A stretch of DNA of 64,000 nucleotides from positions 124,001 to 188,000 of the forward strand of contig CAVSJR010000002.1 of assembly GCA_963728285.1 (NCBI GenBank), in the 5' to 3' direction. A model generated the notes under the pieces. That model was not told the origin of the DNA and searched no databases. It saw only the letters and a list, made by a program, of their open reading frames with translations. Positions 1 through 9,382 of this stretch are shown here, piece by piece (position 1 is the first letter of the stretch; every line of letters begins with the position of its first letter). This DNA is from CAVSJR01 sp963728285 (GTDB lineage Bacteria; Actinomycetota; UBA4738; HRBIN12). The position numbers and the translations under genes were made by a program.

Positions 1-960
1 GGCGGCGCACGCCACGGGGTTCCCGACGTAGGTGCCGCCGATCGCGGACGGACCGGGCGCGTCCATGATCTCGCGGCGGCCCACCACGGCCGACAGCGGA
101 TATCCGCCGGCGACCGCCTTGGCGAGGACCACGATGTCGGGATCGAAGCCGAAGTGCTCGGAGGCGAGGAACCTCCCCGTCCGTCCCGATCCCGCCTGCA
201 CCTCGTCGGCGATCGTCAGGATCCCGTGCTCGGCGCACAGCGCCGCCAGCCCGGGGAGGAACTCGGGGGTGGGGACGACGAAGCCGCCCTCCCCCAGGAT
301 CGGCTCGACGACCGCGGCGGCGACGGTGCTTGGATCGACCACGGTCGTGAACGCCCGCTCGATCGCCTCAAGGGCGGCCGTCCCCGCTCGGACCGGGTCG
401 TCGCTGCGATACGGGTACGGATAGGGAAGCCGGTAGACCTCCGGGGCGAAGGGCCCGAACCCGGTCTTGTAGGGGTGATGGCGACTCGTGAGGCTCATGG
501 TCAGCAGCGTCCTGCCGTGGAAGCCGCCCTCGAAGCACAGGATCGCCGGACGTCCCGTGGCCGCGCGCGCGAACTTCACCGCGTTCTCGACGGCCTCGGC
601 CCCGGAGTTGAACAGCGCGGCCTTGCGATCGCCCCCGACGAGGGAGACGAGTCGCTCGGCGAGCTCGATGTACGGCTCGTAGGGGATCACCGAGAAATCG
701 GTGTGAGAGAACCTCTCGGCCTGCGCCCGCACGGCCTCGACGATCTTCGGATGCGAGTAGCCCACCAGGTGGCACCCCAGGCCCCCGGACAGGTCGAGCA
801 GCATGTTGCCGTCGACGTCGGTGACCGTCGCCCCGAGCCCTCGGTCGATGACGGCGTTCACGTGCAGGTCGAGCGGATCGCAGACCACCCGCTTCTTCCG
901 GGCGAGGAGCTCGCGCGACCTCGGTCCGGGGATCTCGGTCACCAGGTTGATCGTTCCCAC
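1..960 (-). CDS. gabT: 4-aminobutyrate aminotransferase (GabT-like), 3' end cut by the window edge
   Basis: Class III PLP-dependent aminotransferase, most like GABA transaminase, which moves the amino group of 4-aminobutyrate to 2-oxoglutarate in the cytoplasm. About 320 residues are visible. They include the GAEAVENAVKFAR segment, the FHGRTL motif, the ADEVQAG acidic motif that holds the PLP pyridine nitrogen, and the LAKAVAGGYPLSAVVGR segment with the Schiff-base lysine. The start is GTG at 960, chosen because an AGAGAGG Shine-Dalgarno lies just upstream and the protein then opens VGTINLVTEIPGPRS, as in this family. The C-terminal quarter lies outside the window. An acetylornithine-type aminotransferase is possible, but the N-terminus favours GabT. 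Confidence 0.82.
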   Translation of the reverse strand, partial: MGTINLVTEIPGPRSRELLARKKRVVCDPLDLHVNAVIDRGLGATVTDVDGNMLLDLSGGLGCHLVGYSHPKIVEAVRAQAERFSHTDFSVIPYEPYIELAERLVSLVGGDRKAALFNSGAEAVENAVKFARAATGRPAILCFEGGFHGRTLLTMSLTSRHHPYKTGFGPFAPEVYRLPYPYPYRSDDPVRAGTAALEAIERAFTTVVDPSTVAAAVVEPILGEGGFVVPTPEFLPGLAALCAEHGILTIADEVQAGSGRTGRFLASEHFGFDPDIVVLAKAVAGGYPLSAVVGRREIMDAPGPSAIGGTYVGNPVACAA

Positions 961-1031
961 GCGGCCTCTCTCGTCGCGTACGCGCGCGCGGCGCACATCC
1001 TCCGCGGAAGGCTACACGCCGCGGACGGCGA

Positions 1032-1060
1032 AGGGGGCGGCGCACTGGGCGCCGCCCCCT
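1032..1060 (-). terminator. 12-bp GC hairpin after the first BNR gene
   Basis: Perfect inverted repeat AGGGGGCGGCGC / GCGCCGCCCCCT with a 5-nt loop (1044-1048). It lies 26 bp beyond the stop of the secreted BNR protein gene, between it and gabT. No clear T-run follows on the minus strand, so it is either an imperfect intrinsic terminator or an mRNA 3'-end stabiliser. Confidence 0.6.
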
Positions 1061-1085
1061 CCGGGCACTGCTTCGATGCGGTCCG

Positions 1086-2456
1086 TCAGCAGGTGGGGCA
1101 GATCTTGAGCCTCATCTGGTAGTAGCCGTACGCCGCGTTGTGCGCGTTGTAGTACGCGTACGGCGTGTCGCCGACGAACAGGCCCCAACCCCAGTCGAGC
1201 TGGACGTACTTGCCGGCCGGCGAGTCCACTCGCGAGGCCGGACCCCACGTGCGGCCGTCGCTGTTGGACTCCCGATACAGGAGCTGCATCTTCGCGTCCC
1301 TGTCCGATGCGGCCGGGTAGTTGTCCACGCAGACGCCCTTGTCGGTGCGGTTGCACTCGGTCCACAACACGCCGATCGTGTCCGTGCCGGCCCGCAACAG
1401 CGCGACCGGGCCGAGGCCTCCCTTGTTCAATTCCGAGCCCACGCCGGGCTGGGAATCGGGGAACTCGGCGAACACGCGGTTCTGGCCCCAGGCGTTCGTC
1501 GTCGTGTTGTACAGGCGAAGCGTCCCGGCGCTCGACGTCGTCCACGTGAACGCCAGGCGATGATCGGACCCGGTCACGTTCGGGTAGCCGCCGTTCGCGT
1601 TAGCGCCGCCCTTCACGAGCTGCGTGGTGGACCCAAACGAGTCGCCGCCGTTCGTCGAGATGCGCGCCACGAGCCGGCCATTGTTGGTCGACGTGTTCGT
1701 CAACCATGAGACTCCCACCGTGGAGCCCGTCGCGCCCACGGCCGGCAGGCCCGAGTAGCCACCGACGTAGCTGAGCTGCCCGAGATCCTTGATCGTGGTC
1801 GAGCCGACGGACCGCGGGTTGCTCCAGCTGCCGCCCCCGTTCGTGCTGCGCCAGAGCCAGATGTCGCCGGTCTGGCTGTTCGTCACGACAATGTAGAAGT
1901 CGCCGCCGGCCGCCGCGATGTACGGATAGTCACCGCGGCTCTGCTCCGTCTGTCCCGGAAGCTGGATGGCGGCCTTCCAGCTCTGTCCGCCGTCGTCGCT
2001 GCACCGCACGAAGTTGTATCGCGGCTGATCGGGATCGAACGTGTAGGCATACCCGCGGGCGTAGTACTTGACCTGCGTCTCGTAGACCACGCACACGTCG
2101 CTGCCCGTTGCCGCGATCGTGCCGCGCTCCGCGTGCCTGTTCGACGGGCTGATGCGGGTGACATCCGGGAACGAGGCACCGTCGTTGGTGCTCCGCAGGG
2201 CGTAGACGCCCGCATACCTGCCGCTCCCGTCGAACGCGAACTGCCCGTTGATCAGGTCGGTGTTGTAGATCGCCACGAGGGCGTTCCCCGACCGGGCGAT
2301 CGACGGCGGTCCGTCGTTCCACGTGCCTTCCTCGCCTACGACGAGCGAATCCGCTCCTCCCGCTGGACGCCACGTTGCTCCCGCGAGCGCCTGGCTCACC
2401 ACGAGGACGACCGCAGCGAGTGCGAGTCCCACCGACCATCGAAGCCGACGAGTCAT
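1086..2456 (-). CDS. secreted sialidase-like beta-propeller protein (Asp-box/BNR repeats), copy 1
   Basis: Exported 456-residue protein. The N-terminus is MTRRLRWS followed by a hydrophobic stretch (residues 9-26), a Sec signal. The body carries Asp-box-like motifs S-x-N/D-x-G-x-S/T-W/F near residues 89-96 (STNDGASF), 153-160 (CSDDGGQSW), 204-211 (STNGGGSW) and 267-274, plus one near the C-terminus (NSDGRTW), as in sialidase-type beta-propellers. The start at 2456 has a GGAGG Shine-Dalgarno six bases upstream. A same-strand paralogue lies just upstream. Catalytic sialidase residues (Arg triad, FRIP) are not evident, so enzyme activity is not claimed; it may bind glycans or be structural. Confidence 0.75.
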   Translation of the reverse strand: MTRRLRWSVGLALAAVVLVVSQALAGATWRPAGGADSLVVGEEGTWNDGPPSIARSGNALVAIYNTDLINGQFAFDGSGRYAGVYALRSTNDGASFPDVTRISPSNRHAERGTIAATGSDVCVVYETQVKYYARGYAYTFDPDQPRYNFVRCSDDGGQSWKAAIQLPGQTEQSRGDYPYIAAAGGDFYIVVTNSQTGDIWLWRSTNGGGSWSNPRSVGSTTIKDLGQLSYVGGYSGLPAVGATGSTVGVSWLTNTSTNNGRLVARISTNGGDSFGSTTQLVKGGANANGGYPNVTGSDHRLAFTWTTSSAGTLRLYNTTTNAWGQNRVFAEFPDSQPGVGSELNKGGLGPVALLRAGTDTIGVLWTECNRTDKGVCVDNYPAASDRDAKMQLLYRESNSDGRTWGPASRVDSPAGKYVQLDWGWGLFVGDTPYAYYNAHNAAYGYYQMRLKICPTC

Positions 2457-2712
2457 CTGACCCTCCTTCCGTCGAACGGATGGATCCGGGTCACGGGGGG
2501 GAAGATCCCGTGCTGTCACGACTCAACGGGTTCCTGAACGCCGGGTCAATGCTCCATATCGGACCACGACCCTCCGATCAATGGTCCGAACCGGCTAGTC
2601 GGTCCCTCCGACCGGGGCGATCCATCTGCGCTGCCGAGGCCGTCCGGGGTCACGATGGCCTAGCCCGTCGCCTACGTCGGCCGACCGATCGAAGGCCGCG
2701 GCCGAGAACGAG

Positions 2713-2741
2713 GAGAGGGGCGGCGATCCGCCGCCCCTCTC
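2713..2741 (-). terminator. 13-bp GC hairpin after the second BNR gene
   Basis: Perfect inverted repeat GAGAGGGGCGGCG / CGCCGCCCCTCTC with a 3-nt loop (2726-2728), 22 bp downstream of the stop of the upstream BNR gene. Architecture and position match the hairpin at 1032-1060, so each BNR gene probably forms its own transcription unit. No long T-tract follows. Confidence 0.65.
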
Positions 2742-2762
2742 TCGTGCGCGTGGATCGATCGG

Positions 2763-4090
2763 CTAGGAGCCGGTTCCCACCCGCATGAACGTGCGGTACA
2801 GGCCGTAGTTCGAGGTCCAGCCGTTGTACAGGATGAAGCGCTTCGTGCTCGCTCCGCTTCCGCGCACGACGATGGACGCCGAGTCGTTGATCGTCTGGCC
2901 GGGTGCGGCCGCGTGAACGACCTCCGCCGGCGTCGTGGTCGACCCGACCTTCTGCCACAGGAGCAGATCCGATCGCATCGTGCTCTTGTAGTAGTTGCAG
3001 GGATTCGGCAGCCCTCCAACGACCCGACATCCGGGAACGTCACGAGTAGGCCGTTCGAGCCGAATGGCTGCGGCGCGGGACCGTAGGAGCCGCCGATGGC
3101 GTTGCCACCGACCGATGCGCCGTAGTTCAGCACCGTTTGCTCGGCGGTGAACGTCGAGCCGTTCAAGCTCGAGCGAACCGCGACCTTGCCGGCCGTGAAG
3201 CTCCCGGTCGTGTAGGCGATGGAGACGCGATTGCCGGCCCCGTCGTCCTGCCCTGCAGCGACGGAGTAGTGAATGGTGTCGTTCGGGCTTGCGGCCGTCA
3301 GCACGGTCTCGGCCCCGAAGCTGGCGCCGGACGTGTTCGACAGGCGAGCGACGGTCTTCCCGGCGTCGTCGGCGTACCAGCCGATGACGACGTTAGCCCC
3401 GCTTGCCCCGACCGTCGGGAAGCTGTAGAAGCCCTCTCCGTCCTCCTGGTTGGATGTGGTCGTGCCGACGATCTGAACCGCCTGCCACGTCACTCCTCCG
3501 TCGGTGCTGCGGCGGAACTTCACCTCACCCGAGTCGGCGTCGGTCCAGACGGCGTACACGTTCGTCCCCGACGATGCGAGGATCGGGTAGTCCACACGTC
3601 CGGTTCTTCCCGACAGCGCCGTCGGGGCCTGCCACGTCGCCCCGCAATCGGTGCTGCGGCTGACGTAGAAGACGCGCGGAGCTCCCGGCTTGTAGGCGTC
3701 GTAGCTCGTCTGCGTCACCCAACCCACGTAGACGTTGGACCCCGACGTCGCCAACGTGGGACGTTCGGAGTGCTTGGTTGCCTGGCTGACGCGCTTGGGC
3801 TTGGACCACGCGAGCGGATCGACCGACGTCTTAGCGCGCTGCACGTACACGCCCTGATACGGGCCCGCGTCCGTGGCCCACTGGCCGTTGATGAAGTCGG
3901 TCGCGTACGTCGAGTTCAGATACTCGATGCCCGCGCAGTCCGAGGCACCGAGCGAGTTCCCATAGTTCCACGAGTTCGCGGGAGCCACGGCCCTCTGTGC
4001 CGAGTAGGTGATTGCTGCCAGTGCCGTGTTCCCGAGCAAGAACACCGCGACGAGCGCGATCGGCACGGACCATCTGATCCGTCGTGCCAT
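2763..4090 (-). CDS. secreted sialidase-like beta-propeller protein, copy 2 (one frameshift near 3020)
   Basis: Paralogue of the downstream BNR gene: MARRIRWS start, hydrophobic signal peptide (residues 9-26), then Asp-box motifs STDCGATW, STDGGVTW and related segments. The start at 4090 has an AGGAGG Shine-Dalgarno. The reading frame changes between about 3015 and 3030: one frame ends LLVTFPDVG and another continues GGLPNPCNYYKST through the conserved C-terminus (LLLWQKVGS...FMRVGTGS). The length (1328 nt) fits one missing base. Segments such as YQGVYVQR and RPTLATSGSNVYVGWVTQ align with copy 1, so the pair arose by tandem duplication. Function is unknown beyond a likely extracellular propeller. 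Confidence 0.7.
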
Positions 4091-4187
4091 GCGACCTCCT
4101 TCGTTCGACGGGCGCGCGTGTCGGCGGGGGTTTCCTCCGAGTGCACCCGCTGGCCTGCGGGCAGTAGAAACCGCTCCGCAGGCGCAG

Positions 4188-4625
4188 TCAATCGGTCCTT
4201 CGGCCATTCGACTTAGGCGGAATGACGCGCGCGGCACGAAACGCCGCGAACCCCTCGTCGAACCGGTCGAGCGGAGCGAGGAGCCCGTCCAGCGCGCCGA
4301 TGACGCCCTCGAACCCGGCGATGCGAGGAGCCTCGACGCGCAGCCGCTCCGCGGAGGCGAGGGCCTCGTCGATCGCCGAGGCACAGGCGAGCCACGAGGC
4401 CTCCACCTCCGGACGTCGCCACTCGCTCATCCGGCCTCGAGCCCGACGAAGGTCCTCCTCGAACTCCGACAGCGCATCGGGGAGCGGCAGCCCGGCCGTT
4501 CGCGTCGATGGGACGGCCGCGGTCAACGCGTCCTTGGCTCGCTCGACGAGCGCGACGACGGTCCGGAACGCCTGGAACGCGTCGCGAAGCTCCGGAGGCA
4601 GACGCCTGCGACGGAGGAGCCTCAT
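4188..4625 (-). CDS. hypothetical helical protein, coupled to GDPD
   Basis: 145-residue protein I do not recognise. It is rich in Ala, Arg, Glu and Leu with long predicted helices (for example EFEEDLRRARGRMSEWRRPEVEASWLACASAIDEA split over residues 55-90) and no signal peptide. The start ATG at 4625 overlaps the stop of the upstream GDPD gene (ATGA), which fixes the start and implies translational coupling. The pairing suggests a role near lipid headgroup metabolism, but the sequence itself gives no function. Confidence 0.65.
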   Translation of the reverse strand: MRLLRRRRLPPELRDAFQAFRTVVALVERAKDALTAAVPSTRTAGLPLPDALSEFEEDLRRARGRMSEWRRPEVEASWLACASAIDEALASAERLRVEAPRIAGFEGVIGALDGLLAPLDRFDEGFAAFRAARVIPPKSNGRRTD

Positions 4626-5407
4626 CGTCCCACCTCCGCCCGCCAGGCGCGCCGCGTGGCCGCCGCAAGGGCGGGGTGATTCGTGGCGACGGCGTCGACG
4701 TCCCAGTCGAGCAGGCGCCGAACCGTCCCCGGGTCGTCGGCGGTCCACGCCCCGACACGAACGCCCGCCTCGTGAGCCGCGCGGATCAATGCCGGCCCGG
4801 CATCGGCGAGCGACGCGACGCTCGGCAGGATGAACGCGTGGGCCTCCGCGATCGCGGCGCCGAGGGCGTCGAACGGGTCCACCGCGTCGATGATCAGCAG
4901 CCCCGTCGCGACGTCCGGCGCCAGCTCGACGGATCGCCGGATCGTCGCCGGATTGAAGGAGGAGATCACGACCGACCCGGCGAAGCGCGCACCGCCCAGG
5001 GCGGACAGCGTGGCCTCGAGCGTTCGCTCCGCCTCGGCTTCGAAGCCGGGTTCGCCCGGGAGGTTCTTGATCTCGATGTCGACGCCGCCGCCGAGGGAGC
5101 CCACGGCCTCGAGCGCCTCGGCCAAGGTCGGGACCCGGCTCGTCCCCCGAAGACTGAGGCGTCGGATCTCCTCCAGCGCGAGCTCGTGAACGAGGCCTCG
5201 CCCGTCGGTCGTCCGAGACACATCGGCGTCGTGCATGATCACCGGGACCGCATCGCGTGTCAGCCGGACGTCGAACTCCACGGCGTCGACCCCCGTCCGG
5301 AGCGCCGAGATGAACCCCTCGACGGAGTTCTCGGGATGGCGCAGCGGGTCCCCGCGATGCGCCACGAGGATCGGGAAGGCGGCGTCACTGAATCGTCGTT
5401 CAGCCAT
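4622..5407 (-). CDS. glpQ: glycerophosphodiester phosphodiesterase family protein
   Basis: GDPD-fold TIM-barrel enzyme that hydrolyses glycerophosphodiesters to glycerol-3-phosphate and an alcohol. About 261 residues. Near the N-terminus are the diagnostic AHRGDPLRHPENS segment (catalytic His-Arg-Gly, Glu) and EFDVRLTRDAVPVIMHD (metal Glu/Asp and second catalytic His); VDIEIKN and AWTADDP follow in order. No signal peptide with start MAERRF, so probably cytoplasmic. An in-frame extension to 5491 exists, but it would overlap the divergent whiB promoter. Its 3' end overlaps the next gene by four bases. Substrate cannot be assigned. Confidence 0.82.
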   Translation of the reverse strand: MAERRFSDAAFPILVAHRGDPLRHPENSVEGFISALRTGVDAVEFDVRLTRDAVPVIMHDADVSRTTDGRGLVHELALEEIRRLSLRGTSRVPTLAEALEAVGSLGGGVDIEIKNLPGEPGFEAEAERTLEATLSALGGARFAGSVVISSFNPATIRRSVELAPDVATGLLIIDAVDPFDALGAAIAEAHAFILPSVASLADAGPALIRAAHEAGVRVGAWTADDPGTVRRLLDWDVDAVATNHPALAAATRRAWRAEVGR

Positions 5408-5436
5408 TGCGTCGGGGAAAACAAGCACGGTATAGT
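5407..5436 (+). promoter_or_regulatory. sigma-70-type promoter for whiB
   Basis: TTGCGT (5407-5412) and TATAGT (5431-5436) are separated by 18 bp and lie 72 bp upstream of the whiB start. The -35 overlaps the first codon of the divergent GDPD gene. Close matches to TTGACA/TATAAT are uncommon in this GC-rich window, which supports the call. Confidence 0.5.
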
Positions 5437-5507
5437 CCTGGCGCCGCGGGGGGGAGCTCGCGGCCGCCCTCTGGGCTGAACCTGGATTCAAGATCGAAGG
5501 CGGAACG

Positions 5508-5837
5508 ATGGAGTGGCTGGATCGCGCGAGGTGCCTCGACCAGGATCCGGAGCTTTTCTTTCCGATCGGGACGACGGGGCTCGCGCTCGATCAGATCGAG
5601 GACGCGAAGGCCGTGTGCCTCGGCTGCGAGGTCCGAACGCAATGCCTCGCGTGGGCGCTCGACACGGCGCAGGACGCCGGCGTGTGGGGAGGGACGTCCG
5701 AGGAGGAGCGGCGGGTCATCCGCCGGGCGCGTCGAAGGGAGGAGCGCGCCGCCCGCGAGCGTGAGGAGAGGCTCGGGCGAACCCGCGAAGCGGCATCGGA
5801 GCAAGGTCCCGGCGACCGGCTCGCGATCGCCGGCTGA
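5508..5837 (+). CDS. whiB: WhiB-family iron-sulfur transcription regulator (WhiB1-like)
   Basis: 109-residue WhiB protein. These bind an oxygen- and NO-sensitive [4Fe-4S] cluster and act with the primary sigma factor. The four cysteines are C9, C37, C40 and C46 (C-x27-C-x2-C-x5-C). They are followed by GVWGGTSEEERR, the G(V/I)WGG turn, and a basic Arg-rich DNA-binding tail. ARCLDQDPELFFPIG is close to the N-terminus of mycobacterial WhiB1. Read divergently from GDPD behind a good promoter. WhiB is restricted to actinobacteria and their phages, so this gene places the organism. Confidence 0.93.
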   Translation: MEWLDRARCLDQDPELFFPIGTTGLALDQIEDAKAVCLGCEVRTQCLAWALDTAQDAGVWGGTSEEERRVIRRARRREERAAREREERLGRTREAASEQGPGDRLAIAG

Positions 5838-5854
5838 CCCCCTCACCCTCCGGC

Positions 5855-6545
5855 TCAGACGAGGCTCGACGGGCACAGGTCGTTGACCGGGCAGTCCTGG
5901 CACTTCCGCGATCGGGCGGTGCAGATGGCCCGTCCGTGCTCGATCAGCACATAGGTGAAGTCGAACCACCGTTTCCTCGGGATCAGGCCCATCAGGTCCT
6001 GCTCGATCTTCGTTGGGATCGACCTGCTCGGTGAACCCGAGCCGTTGGGACACACGACGGACGTGCGTATCGACCGCGATCCCCTCGACCGTGCCGAAGC
6101 TGTTGCCCAGGACGATGTTCGCCGTCTTCCGCGCGACGCCCGGCAGCGTGAGGAGGTCCTCCATCGTTCCGGGCACCTCCCCCCCGTAGACCTCGACGAT
6201 CCGCTGGCACGCGCCGCGTATCGATGCCGCCTTCTGGTTGAAGAAGCCGGTCGGCTTGATATCGGCCGACAGCTCTTCGACGGGGACCCGCAGATAGTCC
6301 TCCGGCGTCCGGTACTTCTGGAACAGCGTCTCGGTCACCTTGTTGACACGCTCGTCGGTGCATTGGGCGGACAGGATGGTGGCCACCAGCATCTCGAGCG
6401 GATTCGAGGCGCGAAGCGCGATGCCCGCCTCCGGGTAGGCCTTCGACAGGCGGCGGATGATCTCCGGCGAGCGCTCCTCGATCGGAGACTCCCGTGTCAG
6501 CGTCCTCGTCTCGTCCTCGGACTTCATGGGCCTCTTCCGTGGCAT
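5855..6545 (-). CDS. nth: endonuclease III (one inserted base near 6013)
   Basis: Base-excision-repair glycosylase/AP lyase for oxidised pyrimidines. The helix-hairpin-helix LPGVARKTANIVLGN carries the catalytic lysine, VDTHVRR the catalytic aspartate, and the C-terminus has the [4Fe-4S] motif C-x6-C-x2-C-x5-C (CTARSRKCQDCPVNDLC). Start ATG at 6545 has a GGCGAGGAG Shine-Dalgarno. The frame breaks at 6013-6014: VDPN-EDR in one frame against VDP-TKIEQDLMGL in the other. Removing one A (T on the + strand) restores the family sequence and gives exactly 229 residues. An error in the sequence is more likely than a real lesion. Confidence 0.85.
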
Positions 6546-6601
6546 GCGGTTGCTCCTCGCCGTTCCTCGGTTGGAGCCTACCCGCGGACGGAGCGGACGC
6601 T

Positions 6602-7375
6602 TCAGCCGATCTGTGGCTTGGCCCGGTCGTCGATGCTCAAGCGGAACACGTCGGGCAACAAAGGCAGGCGCACGATCCCTCCCACAACATGATGCTCCCA
6701 CGCTCCGTCGAGGAACACGTGGACGCCTCCGGACCCGGCCAATGACCACGTCCGGCCGTCGCCGAGCATCGCCGTGCGCTCGTCCAGTCCGATCAGGCGG
6801 CATCCCGTGGGAACCGATCGGAGCACGAGGTCCCGGAGCCCCGGAACGTACCGGTCGAGGGCGTCCCAGTGGGGAGCCACCATCGCGCCGCGGAAGATCC
6901 CCAACCCCGGCTGCCACAGCTCGTGACCGAGCTCGGCCGCGCTGTCGGGCGCCAGCTCCGGCAAGCACGCCACCCCCGCGCTGCAGCCGCCGTAGGCCAG
7001 TCCCCGGTCCATCGCCTCGAGCATCGCCTCGAGGAACCTCGTCTCGCGCAGCGCGGCGGCCAGGTATGCCGGATTGCCTCCGGAGAAGAACACGACGGAC
7101 GCACCGTCGATCGCGTCGGCGAACGCTCGCCGGTCCGCGTCCTCGCGCGTCTTGATCGGGACGACCTCGGCGGGGACGCCGAGCGCGGCGTAGTGCGCGA
7201 GGCCTCGTTGCGCCCACCCGTCGAAGACCTCGTCGCCCTCGGGCGCGCTCGCGACCGGCACGACGAGCACTCGGCCGGATCCGGTGCGCGCGTGATCGAG
7301 CAGCCACCGGTCGACCTCGGCCGCCCACGGCTCGAACTCCCCCGAGCCGAGGAGCCCGAACGCGAGCTCGCTCAC
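6602..7375 (-). CDS. peptidase S51 / cyanophycinase-like protein
   Basis: 257-residue protein with the S51 fold (class I glutamine-amidotransferase-like): FFSGGNPAYL and YGGCSAGVACLPEL, where the Ser in G-x-S-A-G is the expected nucleophile, then an LGIFRGAMVAPHWDALDRY segment with a His. Family members are dipeptidase E and cyanophycinase; the sequence does not decide between them. Start GTG at 7375 overlaps the stop of the upstream aminotransferase gene (GTGA), so the two are translationally coupled. Third gene of an operon with a PIG-L deacetylase. Confidence 0.75.
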   Translation of the reverse strand: MSELAFGLLGSGEFEPWAAEVDRWLLDHARTGSGRVLVVPVASAPEGDEVFDGWAQRGLAHYAALGVPAEVVPIKTREDADRRAFADAIDGASVVFFSGGNPAYLAAALRETRFLEAMLEAMDRGLAYGGCSAGVACLPELAPDSAAELGHELWQPGLGIFRGAMVAPHWDALDRYVPGLRDLVLRSVPTGCRLIGLDERTAMLGDGRTWSLAGSGGVHVFLDGAWEHHVVGGIVRLPLLPDVFRLSIDDRAKPQIG

Positions 7376-8584
7376 CGTGCCTTCGTTCCGGCGGCCAGCG
7401 CGTCCTCCATGGCGCGGCCGAAGCCACCGATGCCGCGCTCGACCATGTCGTCCGACGCCGTGACCGAGATCCGGAACCATCCGGGCATCTCGAACACCGA
7501 CCCGGGGAGCACGAAGACGTCGCGAGCGTTCAGGAGCTCGACGAACGCCAGATCGTCGTCCAGGGGCGAGCGCACCAGGATGTAGAAGGTGCCCTCCGGC
7601 ACCAGGAGCTCGTAGCCCTGTCCCCGCAGCGCCGCGCAGATTCGATCGCGGCGGGCCTGCAGATGAGCCACGTCCACCGACATCGGCTCGAGCTCGGGGA
7701 GGGCGTGCTGAAGCTGGGCGACGGGGAACGCCCAGCCCGTGAGGATCTGGGCCATGGGAATCGCATCCCTCAGCTCCTCGCGGCCGGGCATCGTCGGCGG
7801 CAGCGCGATGTAGCCGAGCCTGCGATCCGGGCGTCAGCAGCGTCTTCGCGTACGTATAGAGCAGGAATGACCGCGCGTAGTGCGCGACGGGAGTCGGGTA
7901 GTCGATGTCGTCGTACACGATGCGGTTGTACGCCTCGTCGGACAGGAGGTAGATCGGCCGGCCGGAGCGCTCCTCCGCCGCGGCCAGGACGCTCGCGAGT
8001 CGGTCGAGCTGATCGGCCGGATAGATGCGCCCCGATGGATTGTGCGGCGAGTTGACGATGATCGCGCGCGTCCGGTCCGTCAGGGCGCGCTCGATCGCCT
8101 CGATGTCGAGATCGAATGTGCCTCGGTCGGCGAGGACGCGAACGGGGCTCGCTCCGGACGCGAGGATGAGCGCCTCGTAGAAGAACCACGGCGGCGAGAT
8201 GAACACGACCTCGTCGCCCGGGTCGACGACGGTCCTGAGCGCCACGGCCAGGCCGCCGAAGTTCCCGTTCGTCATGAACACGTCCTCGGGCTCGAACGGC
8301 ATGCCGAACCGGTCCCGCAATGACGCGGCGACCGTCCGAACGGACGAGCGCTCGTTCATCTTGTAGGCGTACCAGTCCGCCCTGCGCGGCGTCGTCGCCG
8401 CCACGAGGGCATCGACGTATGCGGGGAGCGGCGGGTCGTGCGGGTTGCCGACCACGAAGTCCGCGATCGCGGGGTCGCCCGCCCTCCTCGTCCACTCGGA
8501 GTCGTTGAGGAAGGACTCGAACGTCGTGAGTGCGCGGCGGATCGAGGCGAGCTGCACGGACGTCGTCGCCCCCGCGGTCCTCAT
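7372..8584 (-). CDS. class I/II PLP aminotransferase (one inserted base near 7828)
   Basis: Fold-type I aspartate-aminotransferase-like enzyme. Visible are GNPHDPPLPAYVDA, MTNGNFGGLAVAL, FISPPWFFYEALI, NSPHNPSGRIYP, LLSDEAYNRIVYDD (PLP Asp and Tyr) and TYAKTLLTPG (Schiff-base Lys). Just after the lysine the frame shifts: TPGSQARLH against RRLGYIALPPTMPGREEL. One extra base near 7828 accounts for this, and the corrected length is 403 residues. The start ATG (8584) overlaps the PIG-L stop by four bases and the stop overlaps the S51 start. Substrate unknown. Confidence 0.8.
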
Positions 8585-9312
8585 GCGACGACGCTCGGCC
8601 TCTCCGCGGCGAGGCGGAAATACTCGCCCCGCATGAACCGACGGAAGCCGTCGGCGCCGATGACCGCCATCATCCCCTCGATCTGGCTCTCGTGCGCCCG
8701 GATCGCGTCGAGCTTCAGGTCGAGGAGCTCGTCCGGGAGCTCGAGGTCGATCGCGAGCTCGTCATGCGGCGTGATCGGTGGAACGCCCGGGCCCATGAAG
8801 ACGTTGAAGGGCTCCATCCTCGGCAGCCACTCCCGTGCCCACTCCGGCGTCGTCGTGGCGTAGTAGAGGCGAGCACCCGGCGGCGCGGAACGCTCGAACG
8901 CATCGGTCGTCCATGCGCACGCCGCCTTGTGATCCGGATGGTCGGTCATGCCGTCGGGCCCGAAGGTGAGGACGCTGTCGGGACGGATGCGATCGATGAA
9001 GGCCTCGATGCGGGCGACGGCGTCGGCGTGATCGACCTCGGCGCACGTCCCGTCGTAGTAATCGAGCCAGTGGTGTTCCTGGACGCCGAGGATCTCCATT
9101 GAACGCAGGAGCTCCACCTCGCGGACGCGGCCCATGGTGGCGGTCGGCCAGCGCACCTCGTCGAAGGAGCCCTCCTCTCCCCTCGTCGCCGTGACGCAGA
9201 CCACCGGCGAGCCCGAGCGCACCGCCCGCGCCATGAGCCCGGCCGAGAGGTAGGTCTCGTCGTCCGGATGAGCCCACACGCCGAGGATGGTGCCGAGCGA
9301 CTCCACCGACAT
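8581..9312 (-). CDS. PIG-L/LmbE-family zinc deacetylase
   Basis: 243-residue member of the family that includes MshB and Mca, zinc enzymes that deacetylate N-acetylglucosaminyl substrates or cleave mycothiol conjugates. The zinc/catalytic motif AHPDDE is at residues 14-19 and the third ligand region is TDHPDHKAA. Actinobacteria use such enzymes in mycothiol metabolism, but the mycothiol-specific substrate residues cannot be judged here. First gene of a three-gene overlapping operon. The AGGGGGG run directly before the ATG is a Shine-Dalgarno with unusually tight spacing. Confidence 0.8.
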   Translation of the reverse strand: MSVESLGTILGVWAHPDDETYLSAGLMARAVRSGSPVVCVTATRGEEGSFDEVRWPTATMGRVREVELLRSMEILGVQEHHWLDYYDGTCAEVDHADAVARIEAFIDRIRPDSVLTFGPDGMTDHPDHKAACAWTTDAFERSAPPGARLYYATTTPEWAREWLPRMEPFNVFMGPGVPPITPHDELAIDLELPDELLDLKLDAIRAHESQIEGMMAVIGADGFRRFMRGEYFRLAAERPSVVA

Positions 9313-9382
9313 CCCCCCTGAGGCCCGGCATCCTAGCGGCTCGGCCCACCGGGTGCCAGGACATGCGCCACGGGTGCGAGGG

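Noticed and set aside
154..1122. Long plus-strand open frame over gabT
   Set aside because: Arg/Gly/Pro-rich shadow of the minus-strand aminotransferase. The minus strand has all family motifs and a Shine-Dalgarno.
5400..7427. 675-codon minus-strand frame spanning nth, S51 and whiB sequence
   Set aside because: Only the nth part shows family motifs. The rest is out of frame with the real S51 gene and antisense to whiB.
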